Below are positions 9,286 through 19,465 of a stretch of 64,000 bases of DNA, in pieces. Below the pieces are notes generated by a model, which did not search any database, was not told the origin of the DNA, and was given only the letters and a program-made list of their open reading frames with translations. Source of the stretch: CAVXXB01 sp963765585 (GTDB taxonomy: Bacteria > Calditrichota > Calditrichia > JAJRVZ01); the NCBI GenBank assembly GCA_963765585.1, contig CAVXXB010000004.1, forward strand, positions 62,001-126,000, in the 5' to 3' direction. Each line of letters starts with the position of its first letter. Within the stretch, counting starts at the first letter, position 1. The translations under genes were made by a program, and so were the position numbers.

Positions 9286-10104
9286 TTACTTTGGATATAA
9301 TTTCTCTCTTCCGGATCGTGAAGGATCAACATATTCCTGTGTAAAATCAATCCGGCTGATGAGTATACTCGTAACATTTCTTTTTAATTGGTGGACAATT
9401 CTTCCATCCGGCCGGGCCAGGAAACTGGCGAAGGATGATTCAGCTTTACTTGTATTGCTGGCGCTGATCCATAAATAATTATTGGCTGCATTGCCCCGTA
9501 CGGTACCGGTGATAAGAGTACCTAATTCTTTACCATCAGTTAAATAACTTTTTTTACTCAGATTTCCATCATACCACGATTGGAATAAAAGTTCCGTACC
9601 CATTTTCATATGTTCTCTGTACAATTCAGGATAGCGCCACTCATGACAAATAAGCAAGCCACATTTAATTCCATTTAGTTCAAACTGAACAAATCTTTCC
9701 CCTGACTGATAATAGAAATGTTCCTGTTCATTATCTTTTCCAAACAGAAGTCTCTTATCATATCGATCAATGATCTTGCCCCGGTCGTTTATTATCCATA
9801 AACAATTGAACGGTTTAGCATGATCTTTCCCATATTGATGACCGCCGACGATTACCCAAATTTTTAATTCTGCTGATAATTGGCACAGATCGTCAAGAGA
9901 ATTCCTTAGTAGTGTTTCATCATATTTTTCAAACGTATTGAAGTCAATGCCTGCATATCCACTTAGACTACTCTCTGAAAAATGAGCAATTTCTGCGCCT
10001 TTGCGTTTTGCCTGTATTATCAGTTTCCTGATATATCCTCTGTTATTGTCAATATCAGCACTTACCGGGAATTGGCAAGTTGCAATTGTGAGTTCTCCAT
10101 TCAT
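9286..10104 (-). CDS. Carbon-nitrogen hydrolase (nitrilase superfamily)
   Basis: 272 residues, full length for the family. The Glu-Lys-Cys triad is visible in FSESSLSGYAG (Glu), IDRYDKRLLFG (Lys) and CGLLICHEWRYPE (Cys). GTVRGNAANNYLWISASN is the usual region following the nucleophile. These enzymes are cytosolic amidases or carbamoylases; the CHEWRYPE form resembles predicted omega-amidase/N-carbamoylase groups. Substrate not assignable. It ends just before the small membrane/zinc ribbon gene and starts 15 bases after the S41 protease stop, likely one operon. Confidence 0.9.
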   Translation of the reverse strand: MNGELTIATCQFPVSADIDNNRGYIRKLIIQAKRKGAEIAHFSESSLSGYAGIDFNTFEKYDETLLRNSLDDLCQLSAELKIWVIVGGHQYGKDHAKPFNCLWIINDRGKIIDRYDKRLLFGKDNEQEHFYYQSGERFVQFELNGIKCGLLICHEWRYPELYREHMKMGTELLFQSWYDGNLSKKSYLTDGKELGTLITGTVRGNAANNYLWISASNTSKAESSFASFLARPDGRIVHQLKRNVTSILISRIDFTQEYVDPSRSGREKLYPK

Positions 10105-10119
10105 AATAAATTCTCTGCA

Positions 10120-11526
10120 TCACTCCTTGTCCTGAATGCGCCTGATCATTTGCATTACATTTCGGTTTTCAGGATCCAGTTTAATTGCCTTTTGGTAATA
10201 TTTTGTTGCCAGGTCGAATTTATTGTTTTTAAAATATGCAAAAGCTAATGATTCAAACGCAGTCGGCGAATTTGGATAATACTCAATTTTCTTTTTTAGA
10301 ATAGCATAAAGAATTTGCTCATCGTCGGGATTGAAAAAATTATATGCCAGAACGTCGATAAAAAACTCATTCAATATTTCAAGTTTATACGCAACCTGGA
10401 AAACAGAATCCAGTGATTGAACTGCTTCTTCATGCTTGTTTTCTCTAAAGAGCATCTCGGTATGATTCATATGAGCCTGCATCAACTCCACAGATACTTT
10501 TAATTTTGTGTCTCTATTATCGGCAAAAATTTTGCCTGCGATCTTAGCCATGACAATGGCTGTATCCAATGCAGATTCTGCTGGTACAAGCACATCAGGA
10601 ATGACGCCCGTCCCTTCCCAGTTACTCTCAGTGATCGGATTTACTGCACGAGCAGTAGGTATATAGATCTCAAATTGCGCATCGATCTGATACATGTCAG
10701 TCGAATGTGCTCCACCACCGGTGGAATCTCCAATAAGAATGGCTCTTTTATTGACCTTCATTTCATATGCGAATGATTCGGCGGATGAAAAGGTTCGATC
10801 GCTTGTCAGCAAGAAAAGTGGCACTTCGGTAAGCGGTTTAATGCCAGTTAGTTTTTCAGTCCAGAATTCATATGAGAAATCTTCTTCGCGTGAGTACCAA
10901 CTGCATAATTGAGTCGGATAAGGTAAGAAATAGCTGCTCAGATAATCTCCCGAACCACCACCATTTTCCCTAAGATCAATTATAATGGCATCAGCATTCG
11001 ATAAAAATTTAATTGCAGCTGCGACCCTGTCTCTGATATCGGCTATATAATAAAATCTTCGGATATCCAGATATCCGATATTTCCATCAATCCACTCCAG
11101 TTTTTTAAAGCCCTTATTTTCTATGACTCCCAGATGGTGATAGCGGAGTGAATGATGAAGGGAGTTTTCAGGTTCTTCGCCAATACCACTGGATTCAATC
11201 ACCCTGAAGTTAATATGTTTGTCGTGTGAGATAGCAATTAAATCTGAAGTGACCTGTTTGGTAAAACTTTTTGCAGAAGTGAGGGTGTCGTAAGCACCGA
11301 GATCACATTTTTTCTTGAACTCAGCAGCATATTTTATTGCCTGTTCGGGTAGCACATATTTGGTTGCAATTAAGTTTGTAACCTTCCCAAGAACGTCATT
11401 CTTATAATCCTGATCTTCAATGTTTTTCACCTGTTGAGCACTGGCGGAGATACAATAAACACAGCAGAATATAATTGAAAGGATTTTTAATAATGATCGG
11501 TTATGTATCAGACAGATATTCTTCAT
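10120..11526 (-). CDS. S41 family peptidase with C-terminal TPR
   Basis: About 468 residues from the ATG at 11526; an ATG five codons upstream is less likely. Signal peptide LLKILSIIFCCVYCISASAQQ, then an N-terminal helical domain like that of IRBP/tricorn-type C-terminal processing peptidases, a GGGSGDYLSS loop and the catalytic TSDRTFSSAESFAYEMK (Ser). The lysine expected of the Ser-Lys dyad is probably in EMKVNKRAILIG. The C-terminus has a TPR unit (TAFESLAFAYFKNNKFDLATKY). Periplasmic protease or peptide-binding protein; no PDZ domain seen. Confidence 0.88.
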   Translation of the reverse strand: MKNICLIHNRSLLKILSIIFCCVYCISASAQQVKNIEDQDYKNDVLGKVTNLIATKYVLPEQAIKYAAEFKKKCDLGAYDTLTSAKSFTKQVTSDLIAISHDKHINFRVIESSGIGEEPENSLHHSLRYHHLGVIENKGFKKLEWIDGNIGYLDIRRFYYIADIRDRVAAAIKFLSNADAIIIDLRENGGGSGDYLSSYFLPYPTQLCSWYSREEDFSYEFWTEKLTGIKPLTEVPLFLLTSDRTFSSAESFAYEMKVNKRAILIGDSTGGGAHSTDMYQIDAQFEIYIPTARAVNPITESNWEGTGVIPDVLVPAESALDTAIVMAKIAGKIFADNRDTKLKVSVELMQAHMNHTEMLFRENKHEEAVQSLDSVFQVAYKLEILNEFFIDVLAYNFFNPDDEQILYAILKKKIEYYPNSPTAFESLAFAYFKNNKFDLATKYYQKAIKLDPENRNVMQMIRRIQDKE

Positions 11527-11565
11527 GTCCGGTACCACCATTTTTATTGTTTTAGAGTTTGAAAA

Positions 11566-12093
11566 TTATTTATGGATGATTGATATTGTGCTATGTATTT
11601 CTTCGACGATTATTTTAAGTTGCGAAACTAAATCCGATTGTTCGATCATATATTGGTTACTGTGAATAATCATCGAGAATTGATGTAGAAATTCGTAGGT
11701 CATATACTTTCGGACCTCTTCATTTTGACCTTCCTTTTTCTCTGTTTCATTCGAGACTAAATACAGGACTTCATTTTTTACCCCAAAATCTATAATTGGC
11801 TGGGGTAACGATTGCGAGAGAGTATATGATAAAAAGATATTATCAGATTCAGATGTCTCTGAATGATAAATGTTTAGGAAAATTCTCCATCTCGGATTTT
11901 TATCTATCTTGTATCCCTTGGACAAAAGATCAGCTGTCAAATTTTGTATTATTGATTCCTGAGTATCGGAGAATCCACCTTCCGGCATTATATAGGAAAT
12001 TTTAAAAAAAATGCTCTCCTGAGCAAGAGATGAACTTATGAGGGAAAAAATAATTAATACAAATAATACCAGAGAAAATTTTGATGACTTCAT
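11566..12093 (-). CDS. Secreted protein of unknown function
   Basis: 175 residues with a signal peptide (FSLVLFVLIIFSLISSSLAQE). The mature part has alternating beta and helix patterns: FFKISYIMPEGGFSD, RWRIFLNIYHS, and a C-terminal helix ending TISIIHK. No motif I recognise. It lies 40 bases upstream of the S41 peptidase gene on the same strand, so it may be its partner or substrate, which is inference from position alone. Confidence 0.5.
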   Translation of the reverse strand: MKSSKFSLVLFVLIIFSLISSSLAQESIFFKISYIMPEGGFSDTQESIIQNLTADLLSKGYKIDKNPRWRIFLNIYHSETSESDNIFLSYTLSQSLPQPIIDFGVKNEVLYLVSNETEKKEGQNEEVRKYMTYEFLHQFSMIIHSNQYMIEQSDLVSQLKIIVEEIHSTISIIHK

Positions 12094-12306
12094 TGTTTTT
12101 CTCCTACTTTGATTTGGATATATATTTTATGAAAAGTCGTATAGAAATCTGTGGCGTAGGGACACGGCATGCCGTGTCCCTAACAATATATAGTCTGTAA
12201 TCTCTAACAACATGATTCAAAATTATAATATCAATAGTTACATCGTTCAATGTCCATTCCGGGCAGGGCGGTCCGACCTATAAGTACTGTCAGACTGGTT
12301 AACAGA

Positions 12307-13201
12307 TCAGTAAATATTCCACAAATCGAGACTATCAACCACCATAGAATATGAAAGATCATGAAGATAGGGTGGGTCATTATCCACATCCCAGTCATAA
12401 GAAATGAATGGTGCTTTTTCCAGAAAAATAGTAGAATAAAAAACACATGCAGTCAGATAGGCACCGGATTTCGACTGATGATTAAAGTCATTTAGATAAA
12501 GATTTCCAAAGTATTTATCTAAGACTGTTTTATACCAGACCCAGCCTACAGGTGCCGTTGCTATGTCGATTTCATTAACCAAGTTCTGTCGTATAATGAA
12601 AAAGGCTGTCCTGCATTTGCTCATAGGTCTCGGTTTCATCCGGCAACCAGACCAGGCCATCCGTATATGCCCAGGGCATCATATAGATCACACAGGTCCT
12701 TGGTGATTTGTCTTTTATGATTTTTCGCAAATCCTTAATATATGGCACGATATAATGATGCCACTTCTTTTTAGAAAGATACGCGGAATTTCCCTGTAAA
12801 ATAATATAATCCCATTGTCTTTCATTAATTTTTGCGATAGTATTTTCATCCTGGCTATGATCATCAAGATGCCATCCGCCAATTGAACGCATTTCAATAT
12901 AGGCATCTTTCCCGCCTTGTTCGGCAAACTGACTAAATGTGGCGACCACATCATTACCTATAAAGGAAAGGTAACTGCTACCGATAAAAAGAATATTACA
13001 GGAACTGCACTCAGATCTTTGATTATTGTCCGGACCGAATGATTGAACAGAATAGGTTCCTTTTTCACAGGCAAATGTAAATAGTAACAGTGAAATAATG
13101 GTATTCACCTGCAAATAACTATAAACGTGTTTTCGATTAAAGTATTTCAATAGTAATTCCCCAAGGAGCTTGAAAATGACATATAAATTTTCGTATGACA
13201 T
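12307..13201 (-). CDS. SGNH/GDSL-like (DUF4886-type) lipoprotein, frameshifted
   Basis: Two overlapping frames make one protein of about 295 residues. The first has a lipobox (LLLFTFACEKG) and CNILFIGSSYLSFIGNDV, a GxSY block I take as the SGNH nucleophile region, plus WDYIILQGNSAYL (block III-like Gly-Asn). It stops at 12575. The second frame continues RQNLVNEIDIATAPVGWVW and NDFNHQSKSGAYLTACVFY, where D..H supply the last catalytic residues. The shift is near 12590. ATG 13201 overlaps the DinB stop (TAATG); TTG 13150 gives a more usual signal peptide length. Probably an esterase or carbohydrate deacetylase. Confidence 0.6.
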
Positions 13202-13689
13202 TATTGATTTTTTTTCTGTGTTGCAATCAAATTCTTTAATTGAAACTCATGACGAATAGGATGCATGACCGCATGTTCAAGCATGGCGTCTATACAATAT
13301 GCCACTTTCCATCGGGATAAAAAAGTAGGTGCATGAAACTTTTCTTCCGGGACATCTGCCAACGGTAACCGCCACTTATCAAAAATATGCATGAGATATT
13401 CATCTGCATGACCTTCAATTTCCTCTGGTTCCGGTGCTGGTCTGATTTCCGGGTCAGCAAGATTTAATTGATCACATATCCAGGTCATATAGCCTCTTGC
13501 GGCCCGCAGAATATGCCTTAAAAGGGTGTCTAAGGATTGATAATCAGAATCGTCAGTTTCCGGTAATTTAATTTTTAACATCTTCGCTTCACGCCAGGTA
13601 TTCACGAGAGATTTTAAGTGAAGTTCGTGTAACAGAACCATGGAACGTGCACCGTTATATTTATACAATTTTAAGTTTGTTGAATGCAT
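13201..13689 (-). CDS. DinB-like superfamily protein
   Basis: 162 residues, a four-helix DinB/YfiT-type protein. Helix 1 LLHELHLKSLVNTWREAKML, then LDTLLRHILRAARGYMTWICDQL and the C-terminal MLEHAVMHPIRHEFQLKNLI carry the histidines (one on the second helix, two in HAVMHPIRHE) that bind a metal in this fold. Such proteins include thiol transferases (bacillithiol, mycothiol) and hydrolases; I cannot say which. Its stop codon overlaps the start of the SGNH-like lipoprotein gene (TAATG). Confidence 0.72.
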   Translation of the reverse strand: MHSTNLKLYKYNGARSMVLLHELHLKSLVNTWREAKMLKIKLPETDDSDYQSLDTLLRHILRAARGYMTWICDQLNLADPEIRPAPEPEEIEGHADEYLMHIFDKWRLPLADVPEEKFHAPTFLSRWKVAYCIDAMLEHAVMHPIRHEFQLKNLIATQKKNQ

Positions 13690-13755
13690 TTGGGATTTCC
13701 TGTTTAATCATATAATATAAATTTAATTATGAAAGTTCACAATCATCAATACGCG

Positions 13756-16715
13756 CTAGTTTTTACTCGGATTTAATGGCCTATTTTGTTGATCGAGCCA
13801 GGCCAGAATTTCCTTGATGTACTCATTCATCGGTGCAATATGATCGGTGTCATATAATTTCAACAACTTTTGGTCTTCCGGTGTTCCAAAAAGATCATAC
13901 ATTGGTTTTATGCTGGTTTCGAGAGGAAATGTCGCATCGTATCTGCCATGCAGCATCAGGATTGGTTTTTTTGCTCTGGAAATATAGTTGATTTGATTAA
14001 TTTCCGGGCGCCCGCGTGTCCAGAGACCACCTCCAAGTATAATTATATTTTTAATTCGTTCTTCCACCGCACCGACTATGGGAGCCATTACTCCGCCCCA
14101 ACTCATTCCATAATAAGTAAGATTTTCAATATCAATTTCCTCACGGGTTTCTAAATAGTCAATACTTCTCTTCAAATCTTTGACTAACTTGAATTATATA
14201 CTCCGTATATCGGTGTGAATTATCATTTATAAAAATAGGGATCAATGCATCACTTCTTCGTTCAAAAGTACCTTTATAAACCGGATATACCACCGCATGA
14301 CCATTTTTTAGTAAAAAGGAAAGGAAAATTGGGAATTCATAATAATTGGTCAGATCTTCACTGGAGGATTGAAAGATGGATGCGGAGCCGGGAAAATAAA
14401 TTACAGTTTGATAGGGCGGTGTTGCGTTTTTTGGCAGAAACATATTTACGATCATTTTTTCATCAGCATAAGCCGCATTAAAAGTGATTCGCTCATGAAT
14501 CCAGTCTTTGGCACTTTCATCACGAGAGTCAACCTGAGCATTTAAGGCGGTCTTATCATATAAGAACTGATTTTTATAGATCTGGAAAATTTCATCTGAC
14601 ACAGGTTCTAACTGAGTAAAGTCTATCGGCTTAGCAAAATTGACCGGGCCCAAAACTATCTCGGGTAAAGTCGCAGAATCCGGATACAGTGCACAACGAA
14701 AACCATTTGTATCTGATCTGTCAAGCGGCGATGCACTGGCAAGTTCTCCAAAACGGTAGGTATTGTCATTCCATCCGCCACCACGGATTACCCTGCCTGC
14801 CGGGGCCTCATTCCAACACCATTCCCGCACATTTCCAGCCATGTCGAAGGCACCAAAGGTGGTGTATCCAGGGAGGTTTCCTACCTGGACCGGTCCTTTA
14901 AAAGAAAAATTGCTAAAAGGAGCAAAAGTTGCAAAGCCGCCGAGCTGAGGCCATTGAATTAAAGGAGTAAATTCACCCCTGGCCAGGCCCCAGTGTTGAA
15001 TGGTAGGTAGACTTTTTCCCACAAATAGTGCGTAAGCAGCTGCTTCATACCAGCTGATACCAGAAACCGGATAGTTCATCTGTCCCTCTGGATAATCTCC
15101 GGCTTGCCAGGTTGCCGGACCAGGACGTCCGGTTTGATCGACAAATTTGGTAACGGCTTCTTCCCATTTCAGCGTTTTACCATCCTCTATAAACGGGTGT
15201 TCCCAGTATTCTTTATTCTGATATCCGCCGCTTTTCATAAATTCTTTAAATTGTGCATTGGTGACTTCATAACGATCAATGAAAAAATCTGACAATATAC
15301 CGAGGGGTGTGGCTTTACCCGCTACTCTGACCATTCCCTCCGGAATGGAGTCTCTCTTATCTAAAATCCTTACAAAATCATTAGGAATCAGTAAATTTTT
15401 TCCAACGACATTTATGTCCCAGGTAGAACTGGCCGCCAGGACGGTCTGATAACCTTCCTTTTCTAATTTCCATCGAAAGATTCCGATTGGAAACCGGATG
15501 CTGTCAAGAGGGGACACCCCCAGATACTGCCATTCATTCTCCGGATATTTATATTCTTTTACAAATACTTTTGCACCGGCAGGTTCTGTCTTTATGTTGA
15601 GGTAAAGTGAGATCTGGGCAAAAATTGATTTTAAAGTTGGGTCATCTGGAATTATTTCCTCAGCTTGAACGGCAAGTTTGTAAGCATCTGTGTAATCCCG
15701 CCAGTTTGTTTCGACCGATTGCATGATTTTTGGAATGGCCTCATCATGTGCCCAACGGAGTTTGGCCTGCCGGTTGAAGAACCAGATCGCAGTGATTATT
15801 ATTATTACTAGTATCGCAGCTGCCGGAATTGCAATCTTTGGATTTCGCATGATCCGGATAATCGATTGCATGCTAAATGTACCCGTATCGGTTGTTCTCA
15901 GCCTGTCCTGATATTCCTGAAGGTCCTTTAACATATCCATTGCACTTGAATAGCGCGAATTTGGATCTTTTTGCAATGAACGACTGACAATCCGCTGTAA
16001 TTCAGGTGGAATGTTAGGATTAAGTTTCTTAATCGATACAGGCGCATCATTTAATATCGAATATACGACGGCCTGTTCATAATCACCTTTGAATGGGCGA
16101 TCTCCTGTGAGCATCTCAAAAAGCACAACCCCCAGAGCCCAGAGATCTGTACGATGATCGACTTCAGTCCCCTGGGTTTGTTCCGGTGACATATATGAAA
16201 CAGTACCCAGCGTGGTGCCTTCCTTGGTCAGCAGGGTTTTTCCCGCCAGTTTTGCCAAGCCAAAATCGACAATCTTAACCTGATGGTCATTTGTTATCAA
16301 TATATTTGCAGGTTTTATATCGCGATGAATAATTTCTTTTGCATGTGCCTGGACTAATCCACTCAGAATTTGATTCGCTATATCTATTGCCTGGTCAATA
16401 GTTAAAGGACCACGCTCTATTATATCCTTTAATGACTCCCCTTCATAGCAAGCCATTGCGATAAACATCTGCCCGTCATCAGTTTCATTGATCTCAAAGA
16501 TGTTACATATGTTGGCGATGGTCCAGTGCCGAGGCAGCCTTTGCCTCGTGAATAAATCGGTTTTTTTCTTCGTCTGATTGGCTCAAATGGGATGGTAGAA
16601 ACTTTAATGCAACTGTGCGATCGAGTTTTGTATCCGTGGCCTTATAAACCACGCCCATACCGCCTTCACCCAGTTTCTCTGTAATCTTGTAGTGAGAAAT
16701 CGTTTTGCCTATCAT
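13756..16715 (-). CDS. Ser/Thr kinase - PEGA - formylglycine-generating-like - esterase fusion (two frameshifts)
   Basis: About 985 residues once two one-base shifts (near 16520 and 14195) are bridged. Order: Hanks-type kinase (GEGGMGVVYKA, IIHRDIKPANILI, KIVDFGLAKL, GTVSYMSPEQ), a membrane helix (AIPAAAILVIIIITAIWFF), a PEGA-like stalk (LNIKTEPAGAKVFVKEY), a FGE-sulfatase/SUMF1-like domain (DRYEVTNAQFKEFM, MAGNVREWCWNEAP, RVIRGGGWNDN, NGFRCAL) and an alpha/beta hydrolase (GMSWGG, HGRYDATFP, DTDHIAP). The kinase is cytoplasmic and the rest extracytoplasmic, so the protein could couple an outside signal to phosphorylation. After the kinase N-lobe, the sequence in the other frame gives HPNICNIFEINE, so the coding content is intact. 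Confidence 0.82.
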
Positions 16716-16814
16716 AACACCCTCATAACTTTATGAATATCAAAAAATTGTGAGTGAAAAAACTAATTCTATTTTAACTTATTTTATTGGTGTCAATGTC
16801 GTACGTGGTTAATT

Positions 16815-17624
16815 TTATTTTTGTGCAGATATGTCTTTGTTGAATTTACTTAATATTGTGTTTAAATCTTCATTATAAATCTCAATAAATAGATTTTTAT
16901 AATCATCAGGATTTTGAAGATAGTTTTTTAGATAATCCTGTAATTTTTTAAGGCCATAATTATTTACCAAGAATCCAATAAAAAATTTATAGTGACTATA
17001 CTTTAGTTTTAACTCCCCAAATGACATTTTATGTGGATTCTTTTCCTGAAGACTCATAGGCGGATTGCTGTTATAATGATTCAGTTGTTGGTACTCAGAT
17101 GTATTGTAAAAACTATGTCCACTAAAATACTCTGCAATTCCCTCCGCCAGCCAGCCCTGTTCATGTATTATCAGTGCATTCTTAGATGTTGTGTTTTGTC
17201 CGATCAGCAAATGTGACAATTCATGTTTTAGATGCCATTCAATTCCTGATTGTGATTTTCTCGCTGCTGGTCCAATATATATGACATTGACAAAACTAAG
17301 TGAGACCGAGTAACCGGAACCTTTCAGCCAGGGTAAATATCGCTTCATATTGCTGTCTTCATCCAGGACAATTATCTTAAAACTGGAATTATATTTTAAA
17401 TCATGCAATTCCTCAAGTTCAGAAATAATATTATCTAATCTATATAGTACCTCATCTTTCTCCTGTATATTCTTTATGTAAACCGTAGCCTTTGAAGAGG
17501 CGATTTCTTGATAGCCAATTTTAACCGGATTCCAGGGAAATAATGGCCCCCAGAATAAATAACACAAAAGGAATAAAAAACCTATCATTAATAGTAGTTG
17601 ATACTTTTTAAATGTTACTTTCAC
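16815..17624 (-). CDS. Membrane-anchored peptidase MA-like zinc metalloprotease
   Basis: 269 residues from a GTG. N-terminal helix LLLMIGFLFLLCYLFWGPLF is a membrane anchor or uncleaved signal. The active site is LKHELSHLLIGQ (HExxH), with WLAEGIAEYFSG about 30 residues on, supplying the third ligand. LQDYLKNYLQNPDDYKNLF and the C-terminal TILSKFNKDI form the closing helices. An octamer repeat ending 5 bases before the GTG contains AAAAGGAT units that can act as ribosome sites, so expression may vary with repeat number. Confidence 0.75.
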   Translation of the reverse strand: MKVTFKKYQLLLMIGFLFLLCYLFWGPLFPWNPVKIGYQEIASSKATVYIKNIQEKDEVLYRLDNIISELEELHDLKYNSSFKIIVLDEDSNMKRYLPWLKGSGYSVSLSFVNVIYIGPAARKSQSGIEWHLKHELSHLLIGQNTTSKNALIIHEQGWLAEGIAEYFSGHSFYNTSEYQQLNHYNSNPPMSLQEKNPHKMSFGELKLKYSHYKFFIGFLVNNYGLKKLQDYLKNYLQNPDDYKNLFIEIYNEDLNTILSKFNKDISAQK

Positions 17625-17628
17625 TAAC

Positions 17629-17684
17629 TTTTATCCTTTTATCCTTTTATCCTTTTATCCTTTTATCCTCTTATCCTGATATCC
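17629..17684. repeat. Octamer tandem repeat (seven units) in the 5' leader of the metalloprotease gene
   Basis: On the plus strand TTTTATCC is repeated five times without a break, then TCTTATCC and TGATATCC. Read on the coding strand the unit is GGATAAAA, containing an AAGGA-like core, and the array ends 5 bases before the GTG start. Copy number changes would alter the leader, not the reading frame. Confidence 0.85.
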
Positions 17685-17732
17685 TGTCAAAAAACAAGTT
17701 CACATAGAAGCACTGTTGCTATTCAATCTGAA

Positions 17733-18410
17733 TTATTTGAGGCTAAATTTAACTTGAATGCTACGTTTAACTGTTACAACGCCACTCGCCTGTTGTCCAC
17801 CTCCCGCGCTTTCATAGAGTACATTTGATTTGGCGGCACGATTTTCATAGCCAGATAATTCATGAATTTCTAATACAGAATCAATCTTAAGATCCAATGT
17901 TTGCGCTAAATAGCCTGCTTTTTCTTTGGCAGCGATGAGAGCCTTTTTTAATGCGGTTTTATGTTGTTGCTCATAATTTGAATTCTCATAGTTCGCATTT
18001 AGAACTTCAATATTATCATGTTGGGACAATTTTGATATCAGGCCCGAATAACGAGACAGGTCTTTTTGAAGAAATTTTACAAACACAGTTGTATAGTATC
18101 CGGCGGAAACTCTTTTTCTGCCATCATAGATATAATTTTTGCCCTGGGTAACAGGAAAAACTTCAATGTCATTATCATCAGCTCCGATAGATTTTAATAT
18201 TCCGGTCAGAGCACTCAGAGATTTATCATTTTGTTGTTTACTCAGTGCAATTGAAGAATCTATGATGCGGATTTGAAATTGCCAGCTGATCTGATCGGCA
18301 CGTTCTTCCAAAGTTGCAGAACCATTTACTTCGATAAATCTAACATTATCGTCAGCATAAACAGCCGCAAAGAGAAGGCATACAAAAAACAAAGTTGAGA
18401 AGAGTTTCAT
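17733..18410 (-). CDS. SIMPL domain (DUF541) periplasmic protein
   Basis: 225 residues from the ATG at 18410, which starts the signal peptide KLFSTLFFVCLLFAAVYA; an upstream in-frame ATG adds 20 non-signal residues and is rejected. FIEVNGSATLEERADQISWQFQI at the mature N-terminus and LKKALIAAKEKAGYLAQTLDLKI are the DUF541 hallmarks (BP26/OMP28, YggE relatives). These proteins form periplasmic rings and are linked to oxidative stress. 62 bases separate its stop from the octamer repeat leader. Confidence 0.9.
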   Translation of the reverse strand: MKLFSTLFFVCLLFAAVYADDNVRFIEVNGSATLEERADQISWQFQIRIIDSSIALSKQQNDKSLSALTGILKSIGADDNDIEVFPVTQGKNYIYDGRKRVSAGYYTTVFVKFLQKDLSRYSGLISKLSQHDNIEVLNANYENSNYEQQHKTALKKALIAAKEKAGYLAQTLDLKIDSVLEIHELSGYENRAAKSNVLYESAGGGQQASGVVTVKRSIQVKFSLK

Positions 18411-18490
18411 GTTAATCTCCAGAATATGTGTTTTATTTATTGACCGGGCAGTAGTGTTTAACACTTGCATCCCGGTCGAATTGACAATTT

Positions 18491-19351
18491 TTATATGGTG
18501 CGTTTGTAACGAACAAGTGTTTTGTATCCCCAGAATGATACGATTGAAATTACAGACAAAAAAAGTAAAATATTTGTAATTATCCAGACCGTGTAGTTAC
18601 CTTGAGTTCCATTATTCTTCTCTATCAATGGCAGCACTTCGCCCGATAGATTTATCAAAGCATGGACAATAAATGCAGGAATCAGGCTACCACGCGTATT
18701 ATTTTGCAACCATGTAATTAGTACTGAAACCAGAATAATTGTTAAAAAGAATTGTTCAAATGGCAGATGATTATCATGTTGGCCAAATCCATTTATTAAG
18801 AACATGGGTATGTGCCAGGCAGCCCAGAATATACCTAGTAAGATACCAGAGGAAAGCGCATTAAATTTATTTTGCAGCCGATCCAATGCAAATCCTCTCC
18901 ACCCCAATTCCTCTGAAAATTGCATAAGAATAAATATGGCAAATACGAGTGGAATCCACCATGGCGCAGTTAAAAGGCCTGCCTGAGGGAAGGATACATG
19001 AAAAAGAACAATGTTTAAGATATGAGCAATAACAAGCACAAGTGGGATTAATAATATGACTGGAAAATACCAAAATCCGAGTCTGACCTGTAATAATCTT
19101 TTAAATAACTTCTTTGCCCCCACTTTTCCGTCAAATTTGATTACCAAATAAATGGCAACCAAAGACGGTCCCATGCCGGCGATCCATTTCACTATGTTAT
19201 TAATATCCTTGAATGTTTGATTAAGAGTAATCAAATCAAAAGTAACTAATAGCCCGGGTAACCATAGGATCCAGCTGAATAAAAAAGTTAGCAGGAAAAA
19301 ATGAATTAATTGCTTATTTGACGAATTTGTATTCTTTTTCACTTTTGACAA
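18491..19351 (-). CDS. CPBP family intramembrane metalloprotease (copy 1)
   Basis: 286 residues, about eight membrane helices. The CPBP (Abi/CAAX protease) motifs are EELGWRGFALDRLQ (EExxxR), AAWHIPMFLI (FxxxH-like) and a C-terminal FIVHALINLSGE (HxxxN/B). Rce1-like peptidases of this group cleave within the membrane; bacterial members serve in bacteriocin self-immunity or signalling. A second CPBP gene lies 115 bases upstream on the same strand and a third at 27.1 kb in a cassette, all divergent in sequence. Confidence 0.88.
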   Translation of the reverse strand: MSKVKKNTNSSNKQLIHFFLLTFLFSWILWLPGLLVTFDLITLNQTFKDINNIVKWIAGMGPSLVAIYLVIKFDGKVGAKKLFKRLLQVRLGFWYFPVILLIPLVLVIAHILNIVLFHVSFPQAGLLTAPWWIPLVFAIFILMQFSEELGWRGFALDRLQNKFNALSSGILLGIFWAAWHIPMFLINGFGQHDNHLPFEQFFLTIILVSVLITWLQNNTRGSLIPAFIVHALINLSGEVLPLIEKNNGTQGNYTVWIITNILLFLSVISIVSFWGYKTLVRYKRTI

Positions 19352-19465
19352 TACACACTTAGCTAAATATATAGTTTTGTGGGCTAATTACGATTAGTTA
19401 AATATTTCTATATCACATAAGGGTACTTTTTCAATTATGTTTACCTCATTGAATAAGTAAAGCAA

